This document shows, piece after piece, positions 7,184 to 10,781 of a stretch of DNA of 10,781 nt (the stretch's first letter is position 1; each line of letters starts with the position of its first letter). The notes below the pieces were generated by a model that searched no databases, was not told the DNA's origin, and was given only the letters and a program-made list of their open reading frames with translations. This DNA comes from Pavlovales sp. CCMP2436 (taxonomy: Eukaryota > Haptophyta > Pavlovophyceae > Pavlovales): positions 126,379-137,159 of the forward strand of contig MU631427.1 of assembly GCA_026770615.1 (NCBI GenBank), read 5' to 3'. Position numbers and translations under genes: made by a program.

Positions 7184-7879
7184 GTTTTTGCGTGTATGTT
7201 TTGTTGTATTTATGCGCAGGATCGCGGCGGCGCGATGCGACGACGAGCAAGGATCGTGGCGGAGAGACGACGCGGGGAGTAAGATAGCACATGAGACGAC
7301 CGATGCGCTGACCCTCTCATGTCATGCCCGTACGCCTTCGGGCTGCAAATCGGGGGACGTTAAATGAAATATTATTAAAAAAAGGCTGTAGGTGTATAGC
7401 GTGGACGTACTTAGTGCAGGCGGATGGCGAGGTGTGCGTTGATTGAACTATTTTACCGGGAATTTTATTGCCGAAAATTAATGCTCTGGAACCTTTAATA
7501 TGGTTTAGCATGCAGCACCTTTGACATCGATATCTGACTAATATTATAAGCAACTAAAATTTTATAATCGCTTTATAAAATCCGTTATTGCCACATTTGA
7601 ATAATCCATGGCGTTTGTAAATATCTAGAAATATGTCTGTCCCCTGACAGGTCTCAATTTTTTTTAATAATAGTTCTTTAAACGTCTCCCGACTTGCAGC
7701 CCGAAGGCGTATGGGCATGACATGTACGTGTCAGCGCATCGGTCGTCGCATGTGCTATCTTACCCCCCGCGCCGTCTCTCATCCACGATCCTTGCTCGTC
7801 GTCGCATTGCGCCGCCGCGATCCTGCGCATATTTACAACAAAACATTCACGCAAATACCTCCGTATAGCCTGAACCGTG
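7163..7879. repeat. Large inverted repeat, arms of about 220 bp
   Basis: The left arm, about 7163-7385, and the right arm, about 7656-7879, are reverse complements with scattered mismatches and very few indels. Shared blocks include GGCTATACGGAGGT, ATGCGCAGGATCGCGGCGGC, GACGACGAGCAAGGATCGTG, TACGCCTTCGGGCTGCAA and ATTATTAAAAAAA. The central spacer of about 270 bp is AT-rich and has no recognisable gene. In one frame both arms are open for about 60 codons and stop near the inner end, but the differences fall mostly at second codon positions, which argues against coding selection. A foldback or MITE-like element is the simplest reading. Confidence 0.85.
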
Positions 7880-8626
7880 CTATGCTGTACTCGCCAATGC
7901 GGGTACAGCCTAGCAGTGGCACTAGTAGCATGTGGCTTGGTGCGTGTCGGCAATCCTATTCCTTAATTTAGGAAGGGTGCGGCCTCGCGTTGTCTAGGCG
8001 GCGGCCTTGCCCTGTGTGTTTCTGCTGATTTTTGTTTTAGTGTTTTGGTGCTTGATCCGGACCCAAGTGTCCAGAAAACACTCCGATCAAGGGACCTTTG
8101 CAGAGCACACGGAAATCGTCCCCACCGCTAAGGCTGATTAGACACACAACAGTCGACGACTCTCTGACTGACGCGCTGACCGGCCGCTGCTGCATCTCGC
8201 TCGTCTCAAAATATGCAGCTTGCCTGCGCACATGCCGCACCTGTAGCAAAAAAAAAAAAACCTCCGATAGCCTGCATTCCACAGTATGATCCTTGTCGAC
8301 GAAGAGCAATAATCACTCGGTGGAGGGCTTCATAATATGGTCTCGGTCTACCCCACCCCTTAGAAGGGTGGGCCTCGTCGGGATGACAAGAACGAGCGAG
8401 ACGACCTCGTCACTTATAATCAGTTTACGTCTACGACCAATAGTCTATACTCACTTATATTTAGTTTACAACCTGTACAGGATATCGCGCGATATAGATA
8501 CGGGAAAGGCGCTGGTCTCGCCTTAATTACGCATATACCGCTAACCCAATATAAGATTTCAAAATGCCTTTCGTCCCAGGAGCACTAAATTCGATGAGCC
8601 ATCTTTTGCTAGTAATTAGTATCAAG
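7880..8626. other. Spacer downstream of the reductase gene with one weak exon candidate
   Basis: On the minus strand a 12-T tract followed by GCTACAG leads into an open frame from 8240 to a TAA at 8037-8039 (67 residues, including SLSGGDDFRVLCKGP). The acceptor is good but the peptide matches nothing I know and no partner exon is apparent. A copy of part of the reductase's last exon lies at 8502-8523. Otherwise I see no gene. Confidence 0.3.
8502..8523 (-). repeat. Copy of an internal segment of the reductase last exon
   Basis: CGGGAAAGGCGCTGGTCTCG and the next CC match 8671-8692 with one mismatch in 22 bases. In the true exon this segment encodes GETSAFP. It lies beyond the stop codon of the gene and contains no splice edge. 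Confidence 0.7.

Positions 8627-10781
<2,155 letters not shown>

Noticed and set aside
7149..7680. About 60-codon frame open in both arms of the large inverted repeat
   Set aside because: The substitutions concentrate at second codon positions in that frame, the opposite of what purifying selection gives.
8037..8240. Minus-strand terminal exon after a 12-T tract and GCTACAG
   Set aside because: The splice acceptor is good, but there is no recognisable protein, no partner exon and no repeat evidence; kept only as a note in the spacer entry.

Overview
The window is nuclear DNA from a eukaryote. It carries spliceosomal introns with GT-AG borders, a chromatin-type ZZ/SANT protein, and a short-chain dehydrogenase that resembles peroxisomal trans-2-enoyl-CoA reductase and ends in a possible peroxisomal signal. 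Coding stretches are GC-rich; the spacers are AT-rich and crowded with repeats, homopolymers and CA/TG microsatellites. A unicellular alga or other protist fits best, but that is inference and I cannot name the lineage. I see no rRNA, tRNA, CRISPR array or bacterial operon.

Layout. 1-400: two copies of a 57-bp unit beside T-rich tracts, then a near-perfect 61-bp inverted repeat. 400-1200: a degenerate AT-rich tandem array. 1200-1700: a dispersed-repeat copy, a C/CA microsatellite and a 32-bp tandem repeat. 1694-2610: a tentative plus-strand gene model with an acidic exon followed by an arginine/glycine-rich exon. 2611-3650: repeat fragments and no convincing gene. 3651-4152: two tandem copies of a 251-bp unit. 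4321-6496: a minus-strand ZZ-finger/SANT protein gene with one clear 116-bp intron and one apparent frame break. 6500-8620: a dispersed-repeat copy, a candidate basic exon, a large inverted repeat with arms of about 220 bp, and a weak minus-strand exon candidate. 8627-10687: the last four recognisable exons of the minus-strand reductase gene; its 5' part lies beyond the right edge.

The most unusual signal is in the introns of the reductase gene. They contain short extra copies ('echoes') of the exon edges together with the adjoining splice site. Three donor edges and one acceptor edge are echoed. In the last intron the order is real donor, donor echo, donor echo, acceptor echo, real acceptor, which is a nested arrangement. 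The tentative plus-strand gene at 1694-2400 shows the same order. This may record an unusual way of intron growth, or a set of decoy or alternative splice sites. No functional link between the two main genes is visible.
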